A stretch of 64,000 nucleotides of DNA, from positions 35,154-99,153 of the forward strand of contig NZ_JAKZAH010000014.1 of NCBI RefSeq assembly GCF_023156245.1, read 5' to 3'. The notes below the pieces were generated by a model. That model made no database searches. It was given only the letters and a program-made list of their open reading frames with translations, and had not been told where the DNA came from. This stretch comes from Marinobacter bryozoorum. Lineage in GTDB: Bacteria; Pseudomonadota; Gammaproteobacteria; Pseudomonadales; Oleiphilaceae. The position numbers and the translations under genes are program-made. Positions 56,562 through 64,000 of the stretch are shown here, one piece after another; the stretch's first letter is position 1; every line of letters starts with the position of its first letter.

Positions 56562-57683
56562 ATGCCGAAGTTTTTGCACACCGCAGACTGGCAAATGGGT
56601 CGAACATACAGCCGCTTTGATATGGAAGATGGCGCCGCACTTGTCGAGGCCCGGTTTGAAGTCATTGAGACCCTTGCAAGGCTGGCCTCTGACCATCAAT
56701 GCGATGCCGTCCTGGTTGCCGGCGATGTGTTCGACGCACAAACGGTCTCGGATCGCACGATTCGTCGCGTTTTCAATGCCACGGCCAGTTTCTCCGGCCC
56801 CTGGGTCATGCTTCCGGGCAATCACGATGCAGCCCTTGTGGAGAGCGTCTGGAGTCGTGCGCAACGCCTGGACGCGGTACCCGGGAACGTTCACCTGGCG
56901 TTGGAGCCCGGTGTTATTACCCTCGACGAACAACGGCTGGCGGTGCTGTGCGCTCCGTTGACCCAGCGCCATACCTACGACGACCTGACCGGGGCTTTCA
57001 GTGACTACGAAACCCCCGAGGCGCTCGTCCGGGTCGGGTTAGCCCACGGCAGTGTGCAGGGCCTTCTCTCAGAAGACATCGATGCAACCAATCCCATCGC
57101 CCAGGACCGGGCCCAGGCCAGCCGGCTGGATTACCTGGCGCTGGGGGACTGGCATGGCACCAAGCAGGTCAATGAACGGACCTGGTACAGCGGCACCCCG
57201 GAGCCGGAGCGTTTTCGCAACAACGACGCCGGGCAGGCGCTTATCGTGACGATCGATGAGCCGGGCTCGACACCCGCGGTCCAGGCTGTCACCACCGCCC
57301 GTTACCAGTGGCACCAGTGGCGGGAAACCTTATCGGTGGACTCCGACCTTGATCAGCTGCTTGAGCGCTTGCAGGCCTTGCCGCAGGCGAGCGTATTGGA
57401 CCTGCGCCTGGAGGGGCAGGTTACCCTGGCGGGGGAGGAGCGGCTCAATCGCGCCCTGTCCGAGGCGGAGGCCCGGTTCCGCAGCCTGCTGAGTGACCGC
57501 AGCGCCCTGAAGCTGACACCGACGGATGAGGATATAGCGGCGCTGCGGGCAGACGGTTACCTGGGGGACGTGATCGAGGAATTAAGGGAGCAGCAGTCCG
57601 GCGAGGACGGTGAGCTGGCCCGGGACGCACTGGCCATTCTGGCGTCTGTGCTGAAGGGGCAAACGCAGGAGGCGGCGGAATGA
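56562..57683 (+). CDS. Mre11/SbcD-like metallophosphoesterase (DNA repair exonuclease family)
   Basis: A 373-residue calcineurin-fold nuclease-like protein. Motif II AGDVFD (D55), motif III LPGNHD (N87-H88), motif IV LAHGS and motif V LGDWHGTK are intact. Motif I reads HTADWQMG, so the usual DxH is DxQ at residues 9-11. The ATG after AGGAGAGGG is used. It overlaps the AAA gene downstream by ATGA, giving a coupled pair like SbcD-SbcC or YhaO-YhaN. Substrates are unknown; an exonuclease on DNA ends is the family expectation. Confidence 0.85.
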   Translation: MPKFLHTADWQMGRTYSRFDMEDGAALVEARFEVIETLARLASDHQCDAVLVAGDVFDAQTVSDRTIRRVFNATASFSGPWVMLPGNHDAALVESVWSRAQRLDAVPGNVHLALEPGVITLDEQRLAVLCAPLTQRHTYDDLTGAFSDYETPEALVRVGLAHGSVQGLLSEDIDATNPIAQDRAQASRLDYLALGDWHGTKQVNERTWYSGTPEPERFRNNDAGQALIVTIDEPGSTPAVQAVTTARYQWHQWRETLSVDSDLDQLLERLQALPQASVLDLRLEGQVTLAGEERLNRALSEAEARFRSLLSDRSALKLTPTDEDIAALRADGYLGDVIEELREQQSGEDGELARDALAILASVLKGQTQEAAE

Positions 57684-60328
57684 AACTCCAGAAGCTGCAA
57701 GTCGAACAGCTGCGACAGTTTCAGCAGCCCCTCGTGCTGGACAACCTGCAACCCGGGCTTAACCTGATCCACGGGCCCAACGAATCCGGCAAGAGCACAC
57801 TGGTGCGGGCGATTCGTGCCGCCTTCTTTGAACGTTACAGATCAAAGTCGGTGGATGACCTGAGCCCTTGGGGCGATTCGGGGGCATCTCCGACCATCCG
57901 CCTGGAATTTGAGCACCAGGGAACCCCCTGGCGATTGACCAAGAGCTTCCTCAAGCGTGCCCGGTGTGACCTGAGTATCGGCACAGAAACCTACAGCGGC
58001 GACCAGGCCGAAGAACGGGTGGCCGAACTGCTGGGTTATGAATACTCGAAGAAAGGCAGCAGCAAGGCTGAGCACTGGGGCATACCCGGCTTGCTTTGGG
58101 TAGAGCAGGGCACCGGCCAGGAAGTCCAGAAAGCCATTGAACACGCCGGAGACCATCTGCAATCGGCGCTGAATGCGCTGGTCGGCGAAGTGGCGAGCAG
58201 CGGCGGTGATGCCGTTATTGAAACCCTCAGCGCTGAACGGAACAAGTTACTCACTCGTACCGGCCAGCCCACCGGTGACTTCAAGCAACTGGTTGAACAA
58301 CGCCAGGAGCTGCAGCAACGGAAAGCAGACCTGCAGGAGCGGGTTTCCCGATACCAGGACTATGTTGACCGGCTGCAGTCCGTCACCCGGGAGTATCAGC
58401 ATGACCAGCAAACGCGACCGTGGGAGGCTGCACAACAGCAACTGACCGAGGCCCGGGCCCGGCTGGACAAGCTCGAACAACTGGAGCAGCAACAACAGCA
58501 GGAAACGCAGACGCTGAGCCATATCGACCAGCAACGGAAACTCACTGAACAACGCCTTGATGACCTGCGGCGAATCGACCAGCAGAAAGCGGATCGCCAG
58601 GCCGGGCTGGAAAAGGCGGAACAAAGCCTGCGGGACGCCAAGGCCCGGGGACCGGCGCTGGCGGAGCAGCTGCGGATTGCCCGTGACGATTACGAGACCT
58701 CACAAAGCCGCCTGAAAACGGCCCGCTTGCTGGCGGAGCGGCAACGGATCGGCAAGGAGATTGAACGGCTCACCCAGCGCAAGGCCCTGTTGGCAGGCAA
58801 TCGCGACAAGGCCCGCAAGCATCAGGGGCAGGTGGCCGAGGCCCGGCAGCAGGCACGGGACAACCGTATTGACGCCGGGGCCGTGCAAGACCTGAAAAAA
58901 ACCGAGCAGGCCCTGGGCCATGAACGGATCCGCTCACAGGCCATTGCGACACGGCTGAGCTGGAAGCTGGCGCCGGAGTCCGGCGCCAGGCTCGGTGACA
59001 GCGGGCTGTCGGAGCAGGGCGAGCAACAGTTGCTGGAGGCGTCCAGGCTGACGATTCCGGGTGTGGGTCATTTCGACATCACACCGGGCGGAGAGCAACT
59101 GGCCGAGACCCGCCGCAAGCTGGAGAGCCTGGAGCAGGCCTGTGCCGATCAGTTAGCCCAGCTGGCCGTGACCTCGGTAGAGGAAGCCGAGCAACGCAAA
59201 CTGGCCTATGAAAAGGCGGATCAGCAACGCCGGCACGCGGAAGAGTTGCTGCACTCAGTGGCACCGGCCGGCGTTGAGGCGCTGGATGCGGAGCTGTCTG
59301 AAGTCGAACTGGAACTCAAAAACCATCATCAGCGGTTACAGGCGAACCCACTGCCTGCAGACGCGGACGATGGGTTGTCGTTGTCAGAGGCCGAGGCCGT
59401 CAATGATCGCGCCGAAAGCCACCTGAAAACCTGTGAGCACCAGCAAAGGGAGCTCGAAGCATTGACCATGAGCCGGCAGCAGGCACGTGACAATGCGTTT
59501 GCAGAATGGCAACGGCTCGACCAGGAAACCGGAAGCCAGGCGCACCAGCAACAGCTGGCGGACCTGAAACAACGCCTGGAGGCACTAACCGGCGAGCGTG
59601 ACCAGGCCCGCACCAACCTGGAGCAGCGGGCCAGGGAAATCCAGCAGGCCCACCCCGACATCCTGCGGCAGGACATCGAACGATACCAGATCACCATCGA
59701 CAACCTGCGCAACCGACAGCAAGGGCGAGACCGGGAAATCCGCGAAATTCGGGCCCGGCTGGATGCTTGGGGCGCAGAAGGCCTGGAAGAGACGCTGCAG
59801 GAAGTGGCCGCGGACTGCGAGCGGTGTGAGCGACGTTACCGGGAGCTATCCCGGCGGGCAGACGCACTGGAGCGACTGGTCAGCCTGCTCAACGAAAAGC
59901 GGCAGGCATTGACCCGGCGCCTGCAGGCGCCACTGCAAAGGCACCTTGATCACTATGTCTCGCTGTTGTTTCCGCAGGCCAGGCTGGCGCTGGATGACCA
60001 GCTGCAGCCGGACACCTTCACCCGCGGCAGCGAGTTGGGGCCAGTGAAGGACCTGAGTTTCGGCGCCCGTGAACAGATGGGGCTGATCAGCCGGCTGGCC
60101 TATGCAGACCTTCTGAAAGAGGCTGACCGGCCAACCCTGGTCATACTGGATGACACACTGGTCCACAGCGATCAAAGCCGCCTGGACGACATGAAGCGAA
60201 TACTGTTCGACGCCGCCCGGCGGCACCAGGTCCTGTTATTCACCTGTCATCCCGAGAAGTGGCAGGACCTTGGTGTATTGCCAACCGACCTTGAGCAGTT
60301 AAAGAGTGCACCGGCGCCGGCGAGTTAA
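57680..60328 (+). CDS. SMC/Rad50-like AAA ATPase (SbcC/YhaN family)
   Basis: An 882-residue ABC-type ATPase with long coiled coils (about 180-340 and 480-800). Walker A is GPNESGKST (32-40); the ABC signature region reads LSFGAREQMGLISRLA, and Walker B VILDDTLVHSD is near 822. No zinc hook is found at the mid-coil; a CERC pair at 713/716 lies near the C-terminal ATPase lobe and is unlikely to be one. The pair with the upstream nuclease is probably a DNA-end processing complex. It could also belong to phage defence, but nothing here shows that. Confidence 0.87.
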   Translation: MKLQKLQVEQLRQFQQPLVLDNLQPGLNLIHGPNESGKSTLVRAIRAAFFERYRSKSVDDLSPWGDSGASPTIRLEFEHQGTPWRLTKSFLKRARCDLSIGTETYSGDQAEERVAELLGYEYSKKGSSKAEHWGIPGLLWVEQGTGQEVQKAIEHAGDHLQSALNALVGEVASSGGDAVIETLSAERNKLLTRTGQPTGDFKQLVEQRQELQQRKADLQERVSRYQDYVDRLQSVTREYQHDQQTRPWEAAQQQLTEARARLDKLEQLEQQQQQETQTLSHIDQQRKLTEQRLDDLRRIDQQKADRQAGLEKAEQSLRDAKARGPALAEQLRIARDDYETSQSRLKTARLLAERQRIGKEIERLTQRKALLAGNRDKARKHQGQVAEARQQARDNRIDAGAVQDLKKTEQALGHERIRSQAIATRLSWKLAPESGARLGDSGLSEQGEQQLLEASRLTIPGVGHFDITPGGEQLAETRRKLESLEQACADQLAQLAVTSVEEAEQRKLAYEKADQQRRHAEELLHSVAPAGVEALDAELSEVELELKNHHQRLQANPLPADADDGLSLSEAEAVNDRAESHLKTCEHQQRELEALTMSRQQARDNAFAEWQRLDQETGSQAHQQQLADLKQRLEALTGERDQARTNLEQRAREIQQAHPDILRQDIERYQITIDNLRNRQQGRDREIREIRARLDAWGAEGLEETLQEVAADCERCERRYRELSRRADALERLVSLLNEKRQALTRRLQAPLQRHLDHYVSLLFPQARLALDDQLQPDTFTRGSELGPVKDLSFGAREQMGLISRLAYADLLKEADRPTLVILDDTLVHSDQSRLDDMKRILFDAARRHQVLLFTCHPEKWQDLGVLPTDLEQLKSAPAPAS

Positions 60329-60617
60329 ATACTGGGCACCGCCTATTTACTTGTCACCCCCGGAAGCCGGCAAAGGGGGCTTGAGCAAACCCGGCGAGGC
60401 GGGTAAATTCTCGCCACGAATCCATACCCAGTTGGAAACAGGGTGGCAGGAACGGGTTGCAATCTTGTTGTGCAGCCCTCATTGAACTACCACGCATCGA
60501 TCCCTGGCAGGCACTGCCTGAACCCGTGACCCGACACCCACGGGTCCTGTCCATCGGTGTATCCATTGACCTGTAGTTGCTTTGTTACCTCACCACAAAA
60601 GGATGATTCAGCCACCT

Positions 60618-61328
60618 ATGGCGATTCAGTTCTATGACAAGGGCGAACTTTCGTCCGGCTTTTACGGTTGGCGTGTCGCTGCGATGATTCGCGGCAAGCG
60701 CTATCAGAAGTACTTCAGCCTGCGCCGTCCCAGTGAGGCCGTGCCCGAAGCTCTCTGGCACCGCTACCAGGAAACCCGCGCTGAGTACTACGAAACCCGC
60801 TGGGCCATGCGGGCCGCGGCCATTAAGTACCTGGACTTCATTCGTACCGAGCACCCGCGGGTAAAACCCTTTCGGGGTGTTGGCTTCCAGGGCATCACCC
60901 TGGGCATCGGAACCATCGGTGGTAATCCGGCGGAACAGTGCTACTTCCAGGTGAACGCGCCGGGCAACCCCATGCGCATTGCCATCACCGAGCAGCAGAC
61001 TATTTCCAGAGCCTGGGATCGCGCCGTCGCTCTGTGGGGCGAGGCGTTCGGTATCCGTCAGAAGGACATCGACGCAAAACGCCAGGCCCCGCCCACGCCG
61101 GAACAGTTCAAGCGGCTGCGCAAGCACATGAACGATGAAGAAAGTGCCAGCCTTGGGGTGGGTGTGCTGCACCACGTCTATGCAGAACAGCGTGCTGAGT
61201 TTGAACGTCAGAAATCCCGCACTCGCCTTAAAGAGCGGCCTGTAGACCAGGATGACCTGCTGGATGTGCATGCCCGCCTGGAGCGGGAGATCAGTGAGTT
61301 TATGGAAAAGTCCGGGGCACGGGCCTGA
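60618..61328 (+). CDS. Conserved hypothetical protein
   Basis: A 236-residue protein that I cannot name. The N-terminus has an AP2/Arm-like beta-sheet look, MAIQFYDKGELSSGFYGWRV then MIRGKRYQKYFSLRRP, typical of DNA-contacting folds. The middle is mixed and the C-terminal 60 residues are helical and charged. The ATG at 60618 follows AAGGA at about 15 bases; the ATG at 60603 is closer to it but leaves no spacing. It may be a DNA-binding protein, but a phage-like context is absent. The 289 bp upstream of it contain no other gene I could see. Confidence 0.7.
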   Translation: MAIQFYDKGELSSGFYGWRVAAMIRGKRYQKYFSLRRPSEAVPEALWHRYQETRAEYYETRWAMRAAAIKYLDFIRTEHPRVKPFRGVGFQGITLGIGTIGGNPAEQCYFQVNAPGNPMRIAITEQQTISRAWDRAVALWGEAFGIRQKDIDAKRQAPPTPEQFKRLRKHMNDEESASLGVGVLHHVYAEQRAEFERQKSRTRLKERPVDQDDLLDVHARLEREISEFMEKSGARA

Positions 61329-61499
61329 ACCCGGCGCTACGGCGCCCGGGCATTTGCCGCCATTGTAGAAGACCGCGAGCCTGGCAACCGGTTTCTGGTC
61401 AGTGGCACGGTTCACTCGGATGAAGCCCGGTCGGGGCTGTATCCCCAGGGTGTCCAGCGTCAACGAATCAATGCGGCCTTTGATGTCATGCAGGAAGGG

Positions 61500-61528
61500 C
61501 CGTCCCCGGCGATCACATCCGGGGACGG
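61500..61528 (-). terminator. Hairpin after the acyl-CoA dehydrogenase
   Basis: A perfect 10 bp CCGTCCCCGG/CCGGGGACGG stem (61500-61509 with 61519-61528) lies 11 bases past the minus-strand stop. No T tract follows on the minus strand, so its strength is uncertain. Confidence 0.5.
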
Positions 61529-61538
61529 CTGAGAGGTG

Positions 61539-62810
61539 TTACTCCTGTCGGCGGTAGGGGTCCTGGTTATACGCCTTGACCTCGGCCCGGGCGACCACGT
61601 TGTGGTGAACCTCGTCCGGCCCGTCTGCCAGTCTCAGGGTACGCTGCTTGGTATACATGTCGGGCAGCTCTGACCACTGGCTGACGCCGGTGGCACCGTG
61701 GATCTGGATCGCTTCGTCGATAATCTTGCAGACCTTCTCTGGTACCATGGCCTTGACCATGGAGACCCAGACGCGGGCTTCCTTGTTGCCAAGCACATCC
61801 ATCGCCTTGGCGGCCTTTAGGACCATCATGCGCATGGCTTCAATTTCGATCCGCGCGCGGGAAATGGTTTCCATGTTCTTGCCCAGATCCAGGATCGGGC
61901 GACCGAAGGCTTCACGACCCTGGCCGCGTTCGATCATCAGGTCCAGTGCTTTCTCGGCGGCGCCGATGGAGCGCATGCAATGGTGGATGCGGCCCGGGCC
62001 CAGTCGCAACTGTGAAATCTCGAAGCCGCGGCCTTCACCCCACAGTATGTTCTCTTTCGGGACCCGCACATTCTCGAGTGTGATATGCATGTGGCCATGG
62101 GGGGCGTCATCGTGGCCGAACACGTGCATGGGGCCGACCACTGTCAGGCCCGGCGCATCCATGGGTACCAGGATCTGGGACTGTTGGCGCCAGGCCTCGG
62201 CATCCGGGCTTGTCTTGACCATGCAGATCATGATCTTGCAGCGGGGATCGCCGGCGCCGGAAATGTAGTACTTTTCGCCGTTGATGACCCACTCGTCGCC
62301 TTCCAGCACCGCGCTGGTTTCAATATTGCGAGCATCTGAAGAAGCCACATGGGGCTCGGTCATACCGAAGCAGGAGCGGATCTCGCCTTCCAGCAATGGC
62401 TTCAGCCACTGCTCTTTCTGCTCGGGGGTACCAACCCGTTCCAGTACCTCCATGTTGCCGGTGTCCGGCGCGGAGCAGTTGAGGGTCTCCGAGGCCAGGG
62501 GGTTCTTGCCCAGTTCCACCGCCAGGTAGGCGTAATCGAGGTTCGACAGACCTTCACCGGTTTCGGCGTTGGGCAGGAAGAAGTTCCACAACCCGGCCTC
62601 CTTGGCTTTCTGCTTCGCGCCTTCAAGCAGCTCGAGCTGGCCGGGAGCGTAGCTGAACCGGTCTGCGCGGCCCTGGCCCAGGCGTTCGAATTCCTCCAGG
62701 ATGGGGTCGACATTGTCACGGATATGTTGCTTGACCGCCTCAAGCAGTGGCCGGGACTTTTCCGACATGGTGAGATCGTTCATTTCTGCTGGCGTGGTAG
62801 TCATGTCCAC
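61539..62810 (-). CDS. Acyl-CoA dehydrogenase
   Basis: FAD enzyme of fatty-acid beta-oxidation or a related acyl-CoA pathway. The 423 residues have the three-domain ACAD fold: helical N-domain, a middle domain with CFGMTEPHVASSDA and INGEKYYISGAGD, and a C-terminal domain with GREAFGRPILDLGKNM then HGATGVSQWSELPDMYT. It resembles the ACAD10/11-type group more than short-chain ACADs, with RLADGPDEVH near the end. GTG after AAGGAG is the start. Substrate length cannot be told from the sequence. Confidence 0.88.
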   Translation of the reverse strand: MDMTTTPAEMNDLTMSEKSRPLLEAVKQHIRDNVDPILEEFERLGQGRADRFSYAPGQLELLEGAKQKAKEAGLWNFFLPNAETGEGLSNLDYAYLAVELGKNPLASETLNCSAPDTGNMEVLERVGTPEQKEQWLKPLLEGEIRSCFGMTEPHVASSDARNIETSAVLEGDEWVINGEKYYISGAGDPRCKIMICMVKTSPDAEAWRQQSQILVPMDAPGLTVVGPMHVFGHDDAPHGHMHITLENVRVPKENILWGEGRGFEISQLRLGPGRIHHCMRSIGAAEKALDLMIERGQGREAFGRPILDLGKNMETISRARIEIEAMRMMVLKAAKAMDVLGNKEARVWVSMVKAMVPEKVCKIIDEAIQIHGATGVSQWSELPDMYTKQRTLRLADGPDEVHHNVVARAEVKAYNQDPYRRQE

Positions 62811-63247
62811 GAGGGCTTCTCCTTGTTGTAGTGAGCTTTCCAGACTCGGGGTTGAGGGGGCTTTCCGACAGTCGACGGATTGCCTTCTGTTATTCTTCGT
62901 CCAGGTTCCGGCGGAACCGCTGCAGACGCCTGCGGCCCCTGATACAGGTCAGGCCGGAGGTGGGTCAGCTAACGTTAGAGTGCAGACCAGGTAGAGTCAA
63001 TCATAAAACGAGCGGGCGCTCTATTGCTATTGTTTAGTGCTTTGCTGGGGAATCACTCCAGCTAGAAACAAGAGAGGGAGGTCCGTAAATAGCTGATATT
63101 AATTGATGTTATATGGCTGCTAGCGTCGTGGCTCAACCTTGTGGGCATCAGAGATTCTTGCCCAGTGCGTAATTCGACCTTTCATACCATCCCAAAAATA
63201 CTTGAGGTGTTCTGATTGCACCGGCGCTTTCAATGCCACGGGCTTGA
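62811..63247. other. Intergenic gap with no recognised gene
   Basis: 437 bp between the acyl-CoA dehydrogenase start and the transposase fragment. It should contain the dehydrogenase promoter. The right part (from about 63030) is richer in AT and has a different look from the core genes, consistent with the IS remnant that follows. No frame with a start, ribosome site and family resemblance was found. Confidence 0.5.
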
Positions 63248-63937
63248 ATGCGGCAATGCACTCGTATCCTGGTCGCCGCACAGATTGATAGAGCAGGCCG
63301 CAAGCAGCTGCGCCTGAGCTGGACTGCCATCGACAACATCATGGAGCGGGCTGTGCGCCGGGGCCTTGCCAATGCGCCTGACCGAGATACGACCCAGCTG
63401 GCTGTCGATGAGACCGCATTTCGCAAAGGGCACGATTACGTAACGATCGTCTCCAACGGCCATGGGCAAGTTCTGTCCGTGGAAGACGGCAGGTCTGCAC
63501 ACAGCCTTGGCCGCTTTTACGCCAGCCTGGATGAGCCTCATAAGCAAGAGATCATCTCAATCTCCATGGATATGAGTCCGGCTTATCAGAAAGCGACGTT
63601 CGACCATATCGAGAAGGCCCATCGGAAGATCGCGTTCGATCATTTCCATGTCGCGCAGATGCTGACCCGAACGCTTGATGCCACTCGCAAGGCTGATATG
63701 AAACGAGCGGATAGCTCTATGCGGCAGGAGATTCATCGAAGTCGATACACTTGGCTACGACACCGTAAGGGCCTCGAAGGGCAGCAGATTCAGCAAATCA
63801 GGCAGTTGTCGGATGTACTCAAAGACACCGGTCTGGTGTGGTACCTCAAGGAGAAGGCGCGAGATATCTGGCGCGGCTACCGGGTTAAAGGCGCTCGTGC
63901 GGCGTGGCAAGAATGGATTCAAAGTAAGCGCCAATAA
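63248..63937 (+). pseudogene. ISL3-family transposase fragment
   Basis: A 229-residue open frame that matches the central part of ISL3 transposases: LRLSWTAIDNIMERAVRRG, the first catalytic aspartate in LAVDETAFRKGHDY, the second in ISMDMSPAYQKATFDH, and HFHVAQMLTRTLD. The N-terminal zinc-finger and HTH part is missing and the frame stops after AAWQEWIQSKRQ, before the region with the catalytic glutamate. No terminal inverted repeats are visible within the window. It is a decayed insertion sequence and not functional as it stands. Confidence 0.82.
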
Positions 63938-64000
63938 ACCAGCACCTACTTTCGGTTACCAAGATTGCCCACACTGATTTCCTCGTCAACCCAGGAGGAA

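Noticed and set aside
59816..59827. CERC as a Rad50-type zinc hook in the AAA protein
   Set aside because: A hook should lie at the tip of the coiled coil near the middle; this pair is at 713-716, close to the C-terminal ATPase lobe.

Overview
The window is a stretch of gammaproteobacterial chromosome, GC-rich apart from a few short patches, and most likely from Marinobacter or a close marine relative. Three things point there. Housekeeping gene order matches the Pseudomonas/Marinobacter pattern (barA/gacS|cysM-rlmD-relA-mazG; ppc, adk, tsaB; dapC-yffB-dapD-dapE; glnD-map|rpsB-tsf-pyrH-frr-uppS-cdsA-dxr-rseP-bamA-skp-lpxD-fabZ-lpxA-lpxB-rnhB). The nucleoid protein is of MvaT type rather than enteric H-NS. 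A fatty acyl-CoA reductase closely resembles, from memory, the Marinobacter enzyme that makes fatty alcohols for wax esters. No lookup was possible, so the genus is an inference.

Layout. 1-7 kb: N-terminal part of the BarA/GacS sensor kinase (runs off the left edge), then cysM, rlmD, relA and mazG. 7-18 kb: two small convergent paralogues, ppc, a YbaK-HDOD fusion protein, adk, tsaB, a small disordered protein, rsmJ, a cloverleaf-like intergenic element, and plsB on the minus strand. 18-29 kb: nudC-murI, the acyl-CoA reductase, acs with an adjacent CrbR/ErdR-type response regulator, mvaT, a mannose-1-phosphate guanylyltransferase, a ClpB-like partial AAA protein with an overlapping small gene, slyX, and a membrane-anchored cold-shock-domain protein. 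29-37 kb (minus strand): lysine/diaminopimelate genes dapE, dapD, yffB and dapC, then glnD and map. Every gap from dapC to beyond dapE carries one copy of a 250-430 bp palindromic repeat. 38-53 kb: the long rpsB-to-rnhB run for translation, isoprenoid, phospholipid, outer-membrane and lipid A synthesis. 53-64 kb: a PilZ protein beside a GAF-PAS-LOV-GGDEF-EAL protein, a Mre11/Rad50-like nuclease-ATPase pair, a conserved hypothetical, an acyl-CoA dehydrogenase, and a broken ISL3-type transposase at the right edge.

Most of the window is conserved core genome. The items most worth attention are the palindromic elements confined to the dap gaps, the predicted blue-light-sensing cyclic-di-GMP protein with its neighbouring PilZ receptor, the cloverleaf element downstream of rsmJ, the two small HW-motif paralogues, the membrane-tethered cold-shock protein, and the Mre11-like protein with a substituted first metal-binding motif. 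No tRNA, rRNA, CRISPR array or intact mobile element was seen.
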